42,522 nt of DNA from assembly GCA_947443815.1 (NCBI GenBank), contig CANEXR010000001.1, positions 1 to 42,522 of the forward strand, written 5' to 3'. Origin of the DNA: Flavobacteriaceae bacterium (GTDB lineage Bacteria > Bacteroidota > Bacteroidia > Flavobacteriales > Flavobacteriaceae). Made by a program: the position numbers and the translations under genes. The notes under the pieces were generated by a model. The model was not told the DNA's origin and did no database searches. It saw only the letters and a program-made list of their open reading frames with translations. Every line of letters starts with the position of its first letter. Positions within the stretch are counted from its first letter, which is position 1. Below are positions 17,664 to 25,221 of the stretch, in pieces.

Positions 17664-17686
17664 AGTATAATACTGAATTAAAGAAA

Positions 17687-17795
17687 TATCTTTGCACTTT
17701 ATTAAATGTATCGCTTTTAGCGAATTCTATTGTAATAAAAACAAACCTAAACGAATGGTTTTATAAGACCTCACGGTATTGTGAGGTATTTTTTT
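17687..17795 (+). ncRNA. Candidate small RNA or attenuated leader
   Basis: A TATCTTTG -7 box match at 17687-17694 is followed by about 95 bases that can form three hairpins: 17711-17715/17719-17723, 17743-17747/17757-17761 and 17768-17774/17781-17787. The last (ACCTCAC/GTGAGGT) runs straight into seven T residues (17789-17795), a standard intrinsic terminator. It lies entirely between the sucD terminator and the gene at 17830, contains no credible reading frame, and has both ends of a transcription unit. It could be an independent small RNA, or a leader that controls the downstream gene by termination. No -33 box is seen. It could be checked against Rfam, including the Flavo-1 motif. Confidence 0.45.
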
Positions 17796-17829
17796 GTCAA
17801 AGCCAATTCAAATAAAAAAATAAAATAAT

Positions 17830-18252
17830 ATGTACAAAGAATTAAAAAAATTCAAAGTTAGCAATCAATTTTCATTCACAACTGACGATAGTTTAGAAGA
17901 AGTTTGTAATGCTTCAGAAGGAAGTGGCGTCTTTTTGGTGTATTCAGTAGGAGATGAAAAAGAATTGATTATGGTTGGTTCTACTGGAACGGTTCAAAAT
18001 AACGGAAGTTTAAAAATCAAAAATGGCGGTTTAAAAGATAAAATTGTTGAAGGCCATCAATTTGCAAAAACAGGAAGAAAATATTCTTGGCCAGCTCAAA
18101 TGAAGATAGAAGACATTACAACTTTAGAAGTTGTTTGGTATGAAACATTTAATGATAAAACAAAAGTAATTCCAACTTTTGTAGAAGGACAAGTTTTGCA
18201 AAACTTCTTAGATGAAAACGGAAAATTACCAAAATGGAATGTTGCTTTTTAA
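17830..18252 (+). CDS. Uncharacterised protein, possibly a degenerate GIY-YIG fold
   Basis: A 140-residue cytoplasmic protein. The segment GVFLVYSVGDEKELIMVGSTG has the spacing of a GIY-YIG nuclease core (GIY as GVFLVY, YIG as MVGSTG), and a later PTFVEGQVLQNFLDENGKLPKWN places a glutamate where the metal-binding Glu would be. The match is by eye and the key tyrosines are only partly kept, so this could be an inactive relative or an unrelated alpha/beta protein. It follows a possible small RNA or attenuator and ends before a long hairpin. No partner gene suggests a role. Confidence 0.6.
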   Translation: MYKELKKFKVSNQFSFTTDDSLEEVCNASEGSGVFLVYSVGDEKELIMVGSTGTVQNNGSLKIKNGGLKDKIVEGHQFAKTGRKYSWPAQMKIEDITTLEVVWYETFNDKTKVIPTFVEGQVLQNFLDENGKLPKWNVAF

Positions 18253-18301
18253 GGAATCTTCAAATCGAATGCTTTAAAGAGTACACCGTTCTAAATTATT
18301 A

Positions 18302-18338
18302 AACAAAAAGTTATAAATTATTTTTATAACTTTTTGTT
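18302..18338. terminator. Bidirectional AT-rich terminator hairpin
   Basis: A long perfect AT-rich stem (about 16 bp, 18302-18317 with 18323-18338) with a 5-base loop lies between the convergent genes ending at 18252 (+) and 18362 (-). The poly-T on the right arm serves the plus strand and the poly-A on the left arm serves the minus strand, so it can stop transcripts from both sides. Confidence 0.7.
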
Positions 18339-18361
18339 GTTTAAAACAGCAACTGCTAATA

Positions 18362-20008
18362 CTACTTATCCACAATAATTTTGAATACTTTAGTATCTAT
18401 TCCGGAAAAAATTCTAACAAAATAAACCCCTTGAGCCAACCCAGTTGTTGGAATTATTATTTGCTTAGAATTAGTGGTTTTTTTATTTATAATTTGACCC
18501 AAAGAATTAATTAATTCGACCCCTAAATTGGTTGCATTGAAATCTGAAATGCTAACATATATTTCCGATTTTGTAGGATTTGGATAAACTACAATATCTT
18601 TTATAAATGAATTATCATGTACTGACAATGTTAAACTGCAGGAATTTGAAATAACATTTGAATTTTCAATACTATTCCCTGTAATAAAACTGTGGTTCAT
18701 AAAACCAATATAATTATGAGGATAAAAACTAGCTCTAAACACTATATTTTGTGTTGGTGTAATGCCTTGATTGATTATGCCATTAGTATTAACTGGATTG
18801 ATGTATTTCCACAGTGTTGTCCCCAAGGGATTAATTTCAAAAAAGGTACCAGTAGGCCCACTACACAATAAAACATTTCCATTGAATAATTGTTGTGCAC
18901 TTGAAATATTTTGTGCATACCAATTTTGACTATTATTTTCATTATATATCCAAGAAGGTGAAGCGGGTAGGTAAGGTAGTGTAGCTGTATATTCAAATCC
19001 ATTAACAGGGGGATTTATAATTTCAACAGTTGAGTAATTCCCTCCAGTTCTTCCGTTTCCGTTATTAAAAATCATAATTTGATTCTCATAAGGATATCCA
19101 CTTGGTATCCAATAGGCATTGTGTTGTCCAAATAATTTTTGATCGGTAGTTACACCATGGTCATAACTTTGGGGATTTCCCCAACGGTATATAATACCAC
19201 CTCCTTTTTTTGAATTACCACCTGTATTTGTGGCAGCTTGTTCAGTAGTAGTGCTATGATCAATTATCCAAATCTCATCAGAATTATGAGAACTCAACAA
19301 AATCTGGTCTAAATTTGAATTATAATCAATGGCATTAATATGCTGCCAATCTTCTGTATTAGCAGTAGCTGCATAATTTAAATCTACTAATTCTGGATTT
19401 GAACTAATAACTCCAAAATTAGATTTAGTACTATCAAAATCTTGTATTAAATGATCCCATAAATGCCATTCCCAAACAATATTACCACCATTTGAACCGA
19501 CTGGTTGAATTTCAATAATTTTTTCGCTCCACACACTTGATGAAATTAAATTTGGGTTTCGACCTTGTGCAATAGCTTCGGCAGTTGTTTTCTTTTCCCA
19601 AACTATAGCAAGAATGTTACCATTAGGAAGAGATTTAATATCATGATGTTGACAGTTTGTAGCATCAGAAATGATATAACTCCAGGTCACATTACCATTC
19701 CAATCCATCTTTTCGATTATTCCGCCTTTACCACCAGTATTAAAAACAGTATTGTTTGCATTACCAGTTCTTAACAAAGTACCATCTTCTAATAGATACA
19801 CGGATTGACCGGGTTTATAACTACTTGTCCATGTTTGTACTTGTTTGCCACACTTATCGATTAAGTAGGTAGTGTAACTATTTATAGGTGCAAATAATAC
19901 ATATCCATCATCTAGAGTTCCATCATCATGCTGGATAAGACCTACAGTTTGAGAAAAATTCAATGTAGATAAAAAAGAAAATAATACTATGAATATTTGT
20001 TTTTTCAT
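18362..20008 (-). CDS. Secreted arylsulfotransferase-family protein with T9SS sorting domain
   Basis: A frame open from 20035 has its likely start at the ATG at 20006-20008, directly before a signal peptide (MKKQIFIVLFSFLSTLNFSQ). The 548-residue product has a beta-propeller-like body of the arylsulfotransferase (ASST) family: DGYVLFAPINSYTTYLIDKCG, KMDWNGNVTWSY, the NCQHHDIKSLPNGNIL segment (His pair at 121-122), WQHINAIDYN, and GQHNAYWIPSG. In this family a histidine carries the sulfate moiety from a donor phenol ester. Residues about 473-548 (VVYPNPTKSEIYV to VFKIIVDK) are a type A T9SS C-terminal sorting domain, so the protein should be exported by T9SS and attached to the surface or released. 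It is the last gene of a four-gene minus-strand cassette, 42 bases after the SCO gene. Confidence 0.88.
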   Translation of the reverse strand: MKKQIFIVLFSFLSTLNFSQTVGLIQHDDGTLDDGYVLFAPINSYTTYLIDKCGKQVQTWTSSYKPGQSVYLLEDGTLLRTGNANNTVFNTGGKGGIIEKMDWNGNVTWSYIISDATNCQHHDIKSLPNGNILAIVWEKKTTAEAIAQGRNPNLISSSVWSEKIIEIQPVGSNGGNIVWEWHLWDHLIQDFDSTKSNFGVISSNPELVDLNYAATANTEDWQHINAIDYNSNLDQILLSSHNSDEIWIIDHSTTTEQAATNTGGNSKKGGGIIYRWGNPQSYDHGVTTDQKLFGQHNAYWIPSGYPYENQIMIFNNGNGRTGGNYSTVEIINPPVNGFEYTATLPYLPASPSWIYNENNSQNWYAQNISSAQQLFNGNVLLCSGPTGTFFEINPLGTTLWKYINPVNTNGIINQGITPTQNIVFRASFYPHNYIGFMNHSFITGNSIENSNVISNSCSLTLSVHDNSFIKDIVVYPNPTKSEIYVSISDFNATNLGVELINSLGQIINKKTTNSKQIIIPTTGLAQGVYFVRIFSGIDTKVFKIIVDK

Positions 20009-20049
20009 TTTATAATAATTGAAATATAGAACCATTAAAATAGTTGTTT

Positions 20050-20688
20050 TTATTCTTTTTTAAGAACATCAACGTCTTTGATAAGTTGTTGAATTTCTAA
20101 TTGTAAAGTTGCATTATAAATTCCTCTAATTTTCTTGTTTTTATCAATCAAAAGAAGATGCTCTGTGTGCATAAATTCGGAAGTATCTTTTTCAAATCCT
20201 ATATTTTCCTCCGCAAAATAACTTTGTCTTGCTAATTTATAAATAGCTTCTTTTTTTCCTGTTAACAAATGCCAATTGGAAGCTGTAATTTTATTTTTTA
20301 TGGCAAAATTATTTAGAACGGAAACACTATCCTGCCATGGCATTACGGTATAGGAGAGCAATACAATGTCTTTTTCGGATTGGAATTTATCTTGAAAAGC
20401 CATTAGATTATTAGTCATCTTAGGACAAATAGAGCCACAACTAGTAAAAAAGAAATTAGCAATGTGAATCTTACCTTCAATGTCTTTTTGAGTAATGGTT
20501 TTATTGTGCTGATCGGTCATATTGAAATTAGCAATCACATGATTGATTTGTTTTTTTGCTTCTGCAGAAGTCAAAAAAAGAGCATCAAAATTAGCTGAAT
20601 TGTAATACGGTAAAGCATTTTTACTCTCTTTATTCTCACAACTTACAATAAAAAACAAACAACTAATGGCTAAGACTATCTTTAACAT
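20050..20688 (-). CDS. SCO-family copper/thiol lipoprotein
   Basis: A 212-residue lipoprotein (lipobox Cys17 in LFFIVSC) with the thioredoxin-like SCO1/SenC fold. The metal-binding CxxxC is C84 and C88 (FFTSCGSICPKM), and the third ligand, His174, sits eight residues before the D of LLLID, as in Sco1. SCO proteins deliver copper to cytochrome oxidase CuA or act as thiol reductases in the periplasm. No cytochrome oxidase gene is in the window, so its client is probably different or lies elsewhere. Its start overlaps the end of the MORN-variant gene by 26 bases, implying translational coupling. Confidence 0.92.
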   Translation of the reverse strand: MLKIVLAISCLFFIVSCENKESKNALPYYNSANFDALFLTSAEAKKQINHVIANFNMTDQHNKTITQKDIEGKIHIANFFFTSCGSICPKMTNNLMAFQDKFQSEKDIVLLSYTVMPWQDSVSVLNNFAIKNKITASNWHLLTGKKEAIYKLARQSYFAEENIGFEKDTSEFMHTEHLLLIDKNKKIRGIYNATLQLEIQQLIKDVDVLKKE

Positions 20689-21250
20689 TTTTACAATTTT
20701 TTGTTCCTAATAAACCAAATCTTCTTCCTTTTATAATAATATAATTTGACCTAATAGAGCCGTTGTCATAAAATAGCTTTTGACTGCCTTCCTCTTGTCC
20801 GTTTTTGTAATGAAAAATTTTGACTAAAAGTCCGTTACGATTCCATTCTTTAAATACACCCGTATATTCATCATTAGAAACTTGATATTCGGTTTGTTTT
20901 ATTCCATTTTCCCACCAAGCATAATGTGTGCCTTCTTTTTTTCCATTGTGATAGAATCGTTTTTCTGCTAATTGTTTATTGGGATACCATGATTTATGTG
21001 TGCCTTCTTCGATTCCATTTAAGTAGGATTTTACAAAAGCAGTATCTTTTTGATTGTACATTTCATAAATATAACCATCCCATTTTTTTCCATTAAAAAA
21101 AACAACATCTTGAATTTTTTCAAGGCCAACTGTATTTATTTCAACATAATTAGCTGGAATTATTTTTGGACTAATGCTTTTGTTCTTTTTATTTTGATTG
21201 CAAGCAAAAAGAAGTAAAAGTAAAAAAAATAGGCTTTGAAAACATTTCAT
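20663..21250 (-). CDS. MORN-variant (YwqK-like) repeat lipoprotein
   Basis: A 195-residue lipoprotein (lipobox Cys17 in LLLFAC) with about five repeats of the MORN-variant type: YLNGIEEGTHKSWYPNKQL, HNGKKEGTHYAWWENG, YTGVFKEWNRNG and YKNGQEEGSQKLFYDNG. Such proteins are often annotated as YwqK-family antitoxins, but no toxin gene is adjacent and the exported location does not fit that name; a structural or binding role outside the inner membrane is more likely. It is 3 bases after the YHYH gene and overlaps the SCO gene by 26 bases. Confidence 0.85.
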   Translation of the reverse strand: MKCFQSLFFLLLLLFACNQNKKNKSISPKIIPANYVEINTVGLEKIQDVVFFNGKKWDGYIYEMYNQKDTAFVKSYLNGIEEGTHKSWYPNKQLAEKRFYHNGKKEGTHYAWWENGIKQTEYQVSNDEYTGVFKEWNRNGLLVKIFHYKNGQEEGSQKLFYDNGSIRSNYIIIKGRRFGLLGTKNCKNVKDSLSH

Positions 21251-21253
21251 ATA

Positions 21254-22012
21254 TTATTGTGTAACAGTGCCTGGGGTTCCATAAAAACCACTACCATTGA
21301 TATAGGGATCGGTATTATTTATATGGTAATGGTATATACCGTTGGGATAATCTGCTGTTACTCCAATATGCCCATGATAGGCATCTAAAATAGCATTTGT
21401 AACTTCAATACCATTTTCTTCTGGACCATAAACGGGAAAACCGTCCAATAAAAATCCTAATAATGCTGATTTATTTTGTTTTACAGTAGTTAAATACAGT
21501 GGTTCTACATGGTAATGATAACTTCCAGTTGCTGTAGGATGTCCACGATACTGGTCAAAAGAGATTACTTCGGTTGTGAGCGGTGTATTTGGAGCAGCAT
21601 ATTGATTGTATAAAGGAACGCCGTTTATTGCGACTCCCATAGCACCAAGCGGAGTAGCAGCATGAGTTGAACTAACTTTTGGGTCCAAAGGAATTTTGAA
21701 TGTATAGGTTCTAGCTGTAATTGAATTTGGATTTTTTTTAAAGGTAAAACCTCCAAAAGTTGTTCCTGTAAAGTTTTCGTACAAAGCATTTCCTGTTGGG
21801 TAATAAACACTTTTGTGATCAGGCAGACCCGTTGTTTTGATGGTAATATATGTTCCATCACTAGTTATACTTGTAGCTCCGTATATTTTGTTATAAACTG
21901 AAGGAACGGTATTAGTTGGAGGAGTTACCGTATTTCCTGATGAATTATCAGTACTGCAGGAACATAAAACGAGTGAAAAAATGAATAAACTGAAGGATAA
22001 TCGCTGTTGCAT
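21254..22012 (-). CDS. YHYH-domain lipoprotein
   Basis: A 252-residue lipoprotein (signal peptide with Cys17 or Cys19 in SLVLCSC, then a Thr/Pro/Ser-rich linker). The body carries two YHYH motifs (165-168 in ATGSYHYHVEPL and 227-230 in NGIYHYHIN), plus GHP at 157-159 and H213/H215 (AYHGHIG). This is the pattern of the YHYH domain family; the His-rich motifs suggest metal binding, but no activity is established to my knowledge. LLGFLLDGFPVYGP is also typical. It is the first gene of the minus-strand cassette, followed within 3 bases by the MORN-variant gene. The 336-base gap upstream to fabG holds no clear minus-strand promoter that I can see. Confidence 0.88.
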   Translation of the reverse strand: MQQRLSFSLFIFSLVLCSCSTDNSSGNTVTPPTNTVPSVYNKIYGATSITSDGTYITIKTTGLPDHKSVYYPTGNALYENFTGTTFGGFTFKKNPNSITARTYTFKIPLDPKVSSTHAATPLGAMGVAINGVPLYNQYAAPNTPLTTEVISFDQYRGHPTATGSYHYHVEPLYLTTVKQNKSALLGFLLDGFPVYGPEENGIEVTNAILDAYHGHIGVTADYPNGIYHYHINNTDPYINGSGFYGTPGTVTQ

Positions 22013-22218
22013 ATATTCTATTTTTTGATAGATTAACGGGTATAATATTTGGTAAAATAAATTTGAAAATTTAATAGGTTAATATTGTTGTATTCTTTTT
22101 AAGGTGAACTGTGAATTTAAGTACTTTTTTTAATAAATATTGAAACCTTACTTTTAGATTAATTTTTTTATAAAAGGTTTAATTAAACAGGAATTTTTTT
22201 TCAAACCACAATTATTGT

Positions 22219-22226
22219 TATATTTG
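22219..22226 (+). promoter_or_regulatory. Bacteroidota -7 box (TATATTTG) before fabG
   Basis: A match to the TAnnTTTG consensus. No TTG -33 box is visible at the usual 19-23 bases upstream. A transcript starting about 22232 would carry the structured repeat at 22238-22320 in its leader and reach the fabG ATG at 22349. The rest of the gap 22013-22218 contains an inverted repeat (22143-22149 with 22174-22180) and nothing else I can support. Confidence 0.5.
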
Positions 22227-22237
22227 ACGGGTGTAAA

Positions 22238-22320
22238 ATAGCCCTGATAGTAGTGAAAATCCTTTTATGTTTTTTCTTTAAAAACATAAAAGATTGTAAC
22301 GAATAGCGGGAAATAGCTCC
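22238..22320 (+). repeat. Structured intergenic repeat, copy B, in fabG leader
   Basis: A perfect 13-bp stem (22262-22274 with 22280-22292) with a 5-base loop is flanked by conserved outer segments: AGCCCTGATAG and TAGTG on the left, and AAAAGATTGTAACG, AATAGCGGG and AAATAGCTCC on the right. CCC (22242-22244) can pair with GGG (22308-22310). The same arrangement is seen on the minus strand at 6071-6201. It begins about 6 bases after the likely transcription start and ends 28 bases before the fabG ATG. It may be a mobile-type repeat, a structured leader RNA or an independent small RNA. Confidence 0.65.
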
Positions 22321-22348
22321 AAATAAAAAATTAAATTAGTTTTAGAAT

Positions 22349-23095
22349 ATGAAATTACTAGAAGGAAAAGTGGCCATTATTACAGGCGCAAGTCGCGGAA
22401 TTGGAAGAGGAATAGCAGAAGTTTTTGCTCAACATGGTGCAAATATTGCTTTTACATATAGTTCCTCCGTTGAATCGGCCTTGGCATTAGAAAACGAACT
22501 TAATACCCTTGGAATAAAAGCAAAAGGTTATCAGTCTAACGCAGCTGATTTTAATGAAGCTCAGTCCTTTGTGGATGCGGTTTTAGCAGAATTTGGTACG
22601 GTAGATATTTTAATCAACAATGCAGGAATTACTAAAGATAATCTTTTGATGAGAATGTCCGAGGCTGATTTTGACCAAGTTATAGATGTAAATTTAAAAT
22701 CGGTTTTTAACATGACAAAAGCCATTCAAAAGACTTTTTTGAAGCAACGTTCGGGTTCAATTATTAATATGAGTTCAGTTGTAGGGGTGAAAGGGAATGC
22801 AGGTCAGACTAATTATGCGGCATCAAAAGCTGGGGTAATTGGGTTTTCTAAATCGGTTGCGTTGGAGTTAGGCTCACGTAATATTCGTTGTAATGTTATT
22901 GCTCCTGGATTTATTGAAACAGAAATGACGGCTAAATTGAATGAAGATGTTGTGAAAGGTTGGAGAGATGGAATTCCGTTGAAACGTGGCGGAACTACAG
23001 ATGATGTTGCGAATGCTTGCCTTTTCTTTGCCTCGGATATGAGCGCTTATGTAACTGGTCAGGTGATGAATGTTTGCGGAGGAATGCTAACTTAA
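22349..23095 (+). CDS. fabG: 3-oxoacyl-ACP reductase FabG
   Basis: A 248-residue classical short-chain dehydrogenase/reductase. The NADPH-binding TGASRGIGRG is at 12-21, NNAG at 90-93, and the catalytic residues are S143 (MSSVVG), Y156 and K160 (YAASK). The C-terminal GGMLT motif is typical of FabG. It reduces 3-oxoacyl-ACP in fatty-acid synthesis, supplying 3-hydroxyacyl-ACP for FabZ and lipid A. It is followed 65 bases later by a vWA-like membrane protein gene. The leader carries the structured repeat described separately. Paralogues of the family can act on other carbonyls, but motif spacing and length support FabG. Confidence 0.92.
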   Translation: MKLLEGKVAIITGASRGIGRGIAEVFAQHGANIAFTYSSSVESALALENELNTLGIKAKGYQSNAADFNEAQSFVDAVLAEFGTVDILINNAGITKDNLLMRMSEADFDQVIDVNLKSVFNMTKAIQKTFLKQRSGSIINMSSVVGVKGNAGQTNYAASKAGVIGFSKSVALELGSRNIRCNVIAPGFIETEMTAKLNEDVVKGWRDGIPLKRGGTTDDVANACLFFASDMSAYVTGQVMNVCGGMLT

Positions 23096-23159
23096 TAGAA
23101 TGATTAAAATATTTTTGAACACTTTTTTTAGAATTGTTCAATCTTTCAATCAAATATAA

Positions 23160-25187
23160 ATGACTACAAATACCCTTCTATTACTTTTATTTTCTTTTTT
23201 AGTAGCAGGAGGATTGTCTTTTTTTCAATATTTATACAAAGTCAAAAACAAATCGAAACTTCATTTGTTTTTGGCTTTTTTGCGTTTTACTACCATTTTT
23301 GGAATTTTAGTATTACTTATAAATCCAATTATTAGCAGTCGTTCTCTTGAAATAATAAAACCCCCTTTGCCAATAGTTGTTGATAATTCTAGTTCTATTG
23401 TTGCTTTAAATGCAAATAAAATAGCTGTAGCTGTTTATAAAAAAATAATCTCAAATAAAGATTTGCAAGATAAATTTGATGTACAATCCTATCAATTTGA
23501 TACTGAATTTCGACAATCTGAACAATTTGACTTTAAAGGAAAACAAACTAATCTTGATGCTATTGCCAAAGATTTAAAAATAGTGTATCGGAATAGTAAC
23601 TTTCCAACGGTACTTATTACGGATGGAAATCAAACTTCTGGAAATGATTATGTCTACAGTTTTGATGTAGAAAATAAAGTATTTCCAATAATCTTAGGCG
23701 ATACCACTACCGTTTTTGACTTGAAAATTAATCAACTGAATGTCAATAAATACGCATTTTACAAAAATAAATTTCCTGTTGAAATCTTTGTTCAATATTC
23801 TGGAAACAAAAATACAAAGGCAAAGTTTAGTATTTTGCAAGGAAATTCGGTGCTATCAACACAGCAAATCACATTTTCATCTTCAAAAAAATCAGCGGTA
23901 ATTCAAATGTTATTGCCAGCTGAGAAGATAGGACTTCAAGTATTTAAGGCACAAATAACTTCAAATGAAAAAGAAAAAAACAGGTATAACAATACCAAGA
24001 ATTTTGCCGTTGATGTTATAGATCAAAAGACAAATATTGCCCTTATTTCTTCCATAAATCATCCTGATATTGGGGCTTTAAAACGAGCGATTGAAGCGAA
24101 TGCACAACGAAAAGTAACGGTGCTTAAACCTAATCAAATCAACGCTTTAGAAAACTATAATGTTCTTATTTTTTATCAGCCTGACAATAATTTTAAAACG
24201 GTATTCGAACGAGCCAAATCAGCAGCTATTAATACGTTTATTATTAGTGGCACAACTACTGATTTTTCTTTTTTGAACCAACAACAAAACAATCTAATCT
24301 TTAAAATGAGTGGTCAAAAAGAAGATTACACACCGGAATTCAATTCTGAATTTAATGTATTTGCGGCTGAAAATATTGGGTTTGAAAATTATCCGCCCTT
24401 GCAAAATAGTTTTGGTTCCGTAACTACAAATGGAAATGTTTCCGTTTTACTTTCGTCAAAAATCAGAAATATTCCTACTCAAATGCCCTTATTAGCTTTC
24501 ATAGAAAATAAAGGAAAACGATCCGCATTTCTTTTGGGTGAAAATATTTGGAAATGGCGTTTGCAAAATTATCTCAACCACCAATCCTTTGAAAAATTTG
24601 ATGGTTTTGCGGATAAAATCATCCAATTTTTAGCTTCAAATGCTACTAAAAAAGCATTGGTGGTTACCCATGATAATTTTTATAATTCTGGTGAAGCAAT
24701 AGTAATTACGGCACAATATTTCAATAAAAATTACGAGTTTGATGAAAAAGCACGTTTGACTATTGCAATTGTTAACAGCAAGACTAAACAAACCAAAAAT
24801 TACGATTTGCTAAAAGGGAATAATTCCTATAAGGTCAATTTAGATGGGCTTTCGGCGGGAAGTTATACTTTTTCAGTAAAAGAATTAAACTCAAAAACAA
24901 AATATTCTGGTTCGTTTGAAATTTTAGATTTTGATATTGAAAAACAATTTGTGAATCCAGACATAGAAAAATTGACACAGTTAGCATCAGCTACTAATGG
25001 AAAGGTTTATTATCCCAATCAAACCGATTTGCTAATTCAATCCCTTTTGAAAAATGAAGCATATAAGTCTGTACAGAAAAGTAGCGTTACCAAAACTCCG
25101 TTAATTGATTGGATAGGGTTGCTCATTTTGATTTCAGTAGCATTGACTACTGAATGGTTTGTTAGAAAATACAACGGTTTATTGTAA
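23160..25187 (+). CDS. Membrane protein with vWA-like domain
   Basis: A 675-residue protein with two N-terminal membrane helices (about 3-23 and 38-57) and one near the C-terminus (about 648-666, WIGLLILISVALTTEW). Between them, VVDNSSS gives a DxSxS metal-ion-dependent adhesion site (D75, S77, S79), and VLITDGNQTSG provides the downstream acidic residue (D155). The rest of the large loop should be periplasmic and predicted beta-rich; no other domain is recognised. It resembles the Bat/vWA membrane proteins of Bacteroidota in layout, but the rest of that gene set is absent here. It overlaps an unused upstream extension of the LysR frame. Confidence 0.75.
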   Translation: MTTNTLLLLLFSFLVAGGLSFFQYLYKVKNKSKLHLFLAFLRFTTIFGILVLLINPIISSRSLEIIKPPLPIVVDNSSSIVALNANKIAVAVYKKIISNKDLQDKFDVQSYQFDTEFRQSEQFDFKGKQTNLDAIAKDLKIVYRNSNFPTVLITDGNQTSGNDYVYSFDVENKVFPIILGDTTTVFDLKINQLNVNKYAFYKNKFPVEIFVQYSGNKNTKAKFSILQGNSVLSTQQITFSSSKKSAVIQMLLPAEKIGLQVFKAQITSNEKEKNRYNNTKNFAVDVIDQKTNIALISSINHPDIGALKRAIEANAQRKVTVLKPNQINALENYNVLIFYQPDNNFKTVFERAKSAAINTFIISGTTTDFSFLNQQQNNLIFKMSGQKEDYTPEFNSEFNVFAAENIGFENYPPLQNSFGSVTTNGNVSVLLSSKIRNIPTQMPLLAFIENKGKRSAFLLGENIWKWRLQNYLNHQSFEKFDGFADKIIQFLASNATKKALVVTHDNFYNSGEAIVITAQYFNKNYEFDEKARLTIAIVNSKTKQTKNYDLLKGNNSYKVNLDGLSAGSYTFSVKELNSKTKYSGSFEILDFDIEKQFVNPDIEKLTQLASATNGKVYYPNQTDLLIQSLLKNEAYKSVQKSSVTKTPLIDWIGLLILISVALTTEWFVRKYNGLL

Positions 25188-25221
25188 ATTTAAATCTCAT
25201 TTTTTAAATAAAAATAGTACT

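Noticed and set aside
20663..21250. YwqK-type antitoxin of a toxin-antitoxin pair
   Set aside because: The protein has a lipoprotein signal and no adjacent toxin gene; the name comes from repeat similarity only.
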